Of a DNA stretch of 6,085 bases, positions 5,811-6,085 are shown in pieces (the stretch's first letter is position 1; each line of letters opens with the position of its first letter). The stretch is taken from positions 1 through 6,085 of the forward strand of contig DOIX01000374.1 in NCBI GenBank assembly GCA_003511885.1, given 5' to 3'. The notes under the pieces were generated by a model. The model made no database searches and was not told the origin of the DNA. It saw only the letters and a list, made by a program, of their open reading frames with translations. Made by a program: the position numbers and the translations under genes. This DNA is from Cyanobacteria bacterium UBA11153. GTDB taxonomy: Bacteria > Cyanobacteriota > Cyanobacteriia > Cyanobacteriales > Coleofasciculaceae.

Positions 5811-5922
5811 ATGGCTAATTGCTAATGGCTAATTGCTAATTGCTAATGACTAATGGCTAATTGCTAATGGCTAATTGCTAATTGCTAATGGCTAATGGCT
5901 AATTGCTAATGGCTAATTGCTA
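5811..5922. repeat. Heptamer tandem array, 16 units of ATTGCTA/ATGGCTA
   Basis: Sixteen heptamers follow without interruption. With A = ATGGCTA, B = ATTGCTA and C = ATGACTA, the order is A B A B B C A B A B B A A B A B. Units 1-6 and 7-12 differ by one base (A at 5849, G at 5891), and units 13-16 repeat the first four, so a 42-bp higher-order unit has been copied about 2.7 times. This is a cyanobacterial STRR-type array. It begins 25 bases after the stop codon of the SLH gene. Confidence 0.92.
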
Positions 5923-5944
5923 AACCACCGCTCCCTATTTTCCA

Positions 5945-6081
5945 GATTGGAAGGGAGCATCCTGTGAGGGAAGAAATGCAGGTTGTATTCTTGCTCCCCC
6001 CTTTCACAAGGGCGGCTGGGGGGGTAAAAACTTTGGCAAAAACAAGTATTTTTGCCTTCATTGGGATGCTCCCGATTGGAA
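5945..6081. mobile_element. MITE-like element with 10-bp inverted ends and 8-bp target duplication
   Basis: GATTGGAA occurs at 5945-5952 and 6074-6081. Directly inside these, GGGAGCATCC (5953-5962) is the exact reverse complement of GGATGCTCCC (6064-6073). The element proper is 5953-6073, 121 bp, with no coding capacity. It contains an 8-bp hairpin (GGCAAAAA 6035-6042 with TTTTTGCC 6049-6056) and a CCCTT/AAGGG hairpin (5999-6012). Direct repeats abutting inverted ends are the mark of transposition, so a transposase acting in trans is implied. The 8-bp duplication limits the candidate parent families but does not name one. From memory, the cyanobacterial MITE Nezha is of similar size with 8-bp duplications; relatedness is untested. 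Confidence 0.8.
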
Positions 6082-6085
6082 TATA

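Noticed and set aside
5811..5922. CRISPR array
   Set aside because: The 7-bp units are contiguous with no unique spacers, and no cas genes are present.

Overview
The window most likely comes from a filamentous cyanobacterium, probably an Oscillatoriales-type genome such as Microcoleus or Oscillatoria. This is an inference. It rests on four copies of the HIP1 octamer GCGATCGC (361-368, 1186-1193, 2684-2691, 4075-4082), several heptamer tandem-repeat arrays of the kind known as STRR sequences in cyanobacteria, dispersed palindromic repeats, a DUF29 gene, and a DUF1565 beta-helix protein with SLH domains. The DNA is AT-rich, and much of the space between genes is repeat.

Layout. 1-636: no convincing gene. 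It holds five 11-bp-phased direct repeats that look like a response-regulator operator (153-207), then nested inverted repeats. 637-2487 (+): a two-domain protein, CARDB plus vanadium-dependent haloperoxidase/PAP2-like. 2488-2590: a gap between convergent genes, filled by a near-perfect 25-bp-stem palindrome and a heptamer array. 2591-3244 (-): a glutathione S-transferase whose last codons and stop lie inside the heptamer array. 3245-3541: an intergenic stretch with two short heptamer arrays and a pair of inverted 24-mers, relatives of the first 18 bases of the window. 3542-3976 (-): a DUF29-family protein with a readable promoter and ribosome binding site. 3977-4222: a divergent intergenic region with HIP1 and a half copy of the palindrome. 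4223-5785 (+): a DUF1565/beta-helix protein with a Pro-Gly-Asn linker and three SLH repeats. 5786-6085: a 16-unit heptamer array, then a 121-bp MITE-like element with terminal inverted repeats and an 8-bp target duplication.

The four genes do not look like an operon: strands alternate (+ - - +) and all gaps exceed 100 bp. Two of them (haloperoxidase-like and SLH protein) have domain types normally found outside the cytoplasm, yet neither has a visible Sec signal peptide. The haloperoxidase and GST could both relate to oxidative or halogenated-compound chemistry, but they are convergent and nothing in the sequence ties them together. I see no clear previously undescribed multi-gene system. The most unusual content is the repeat landscape and the phased operator at the left end.
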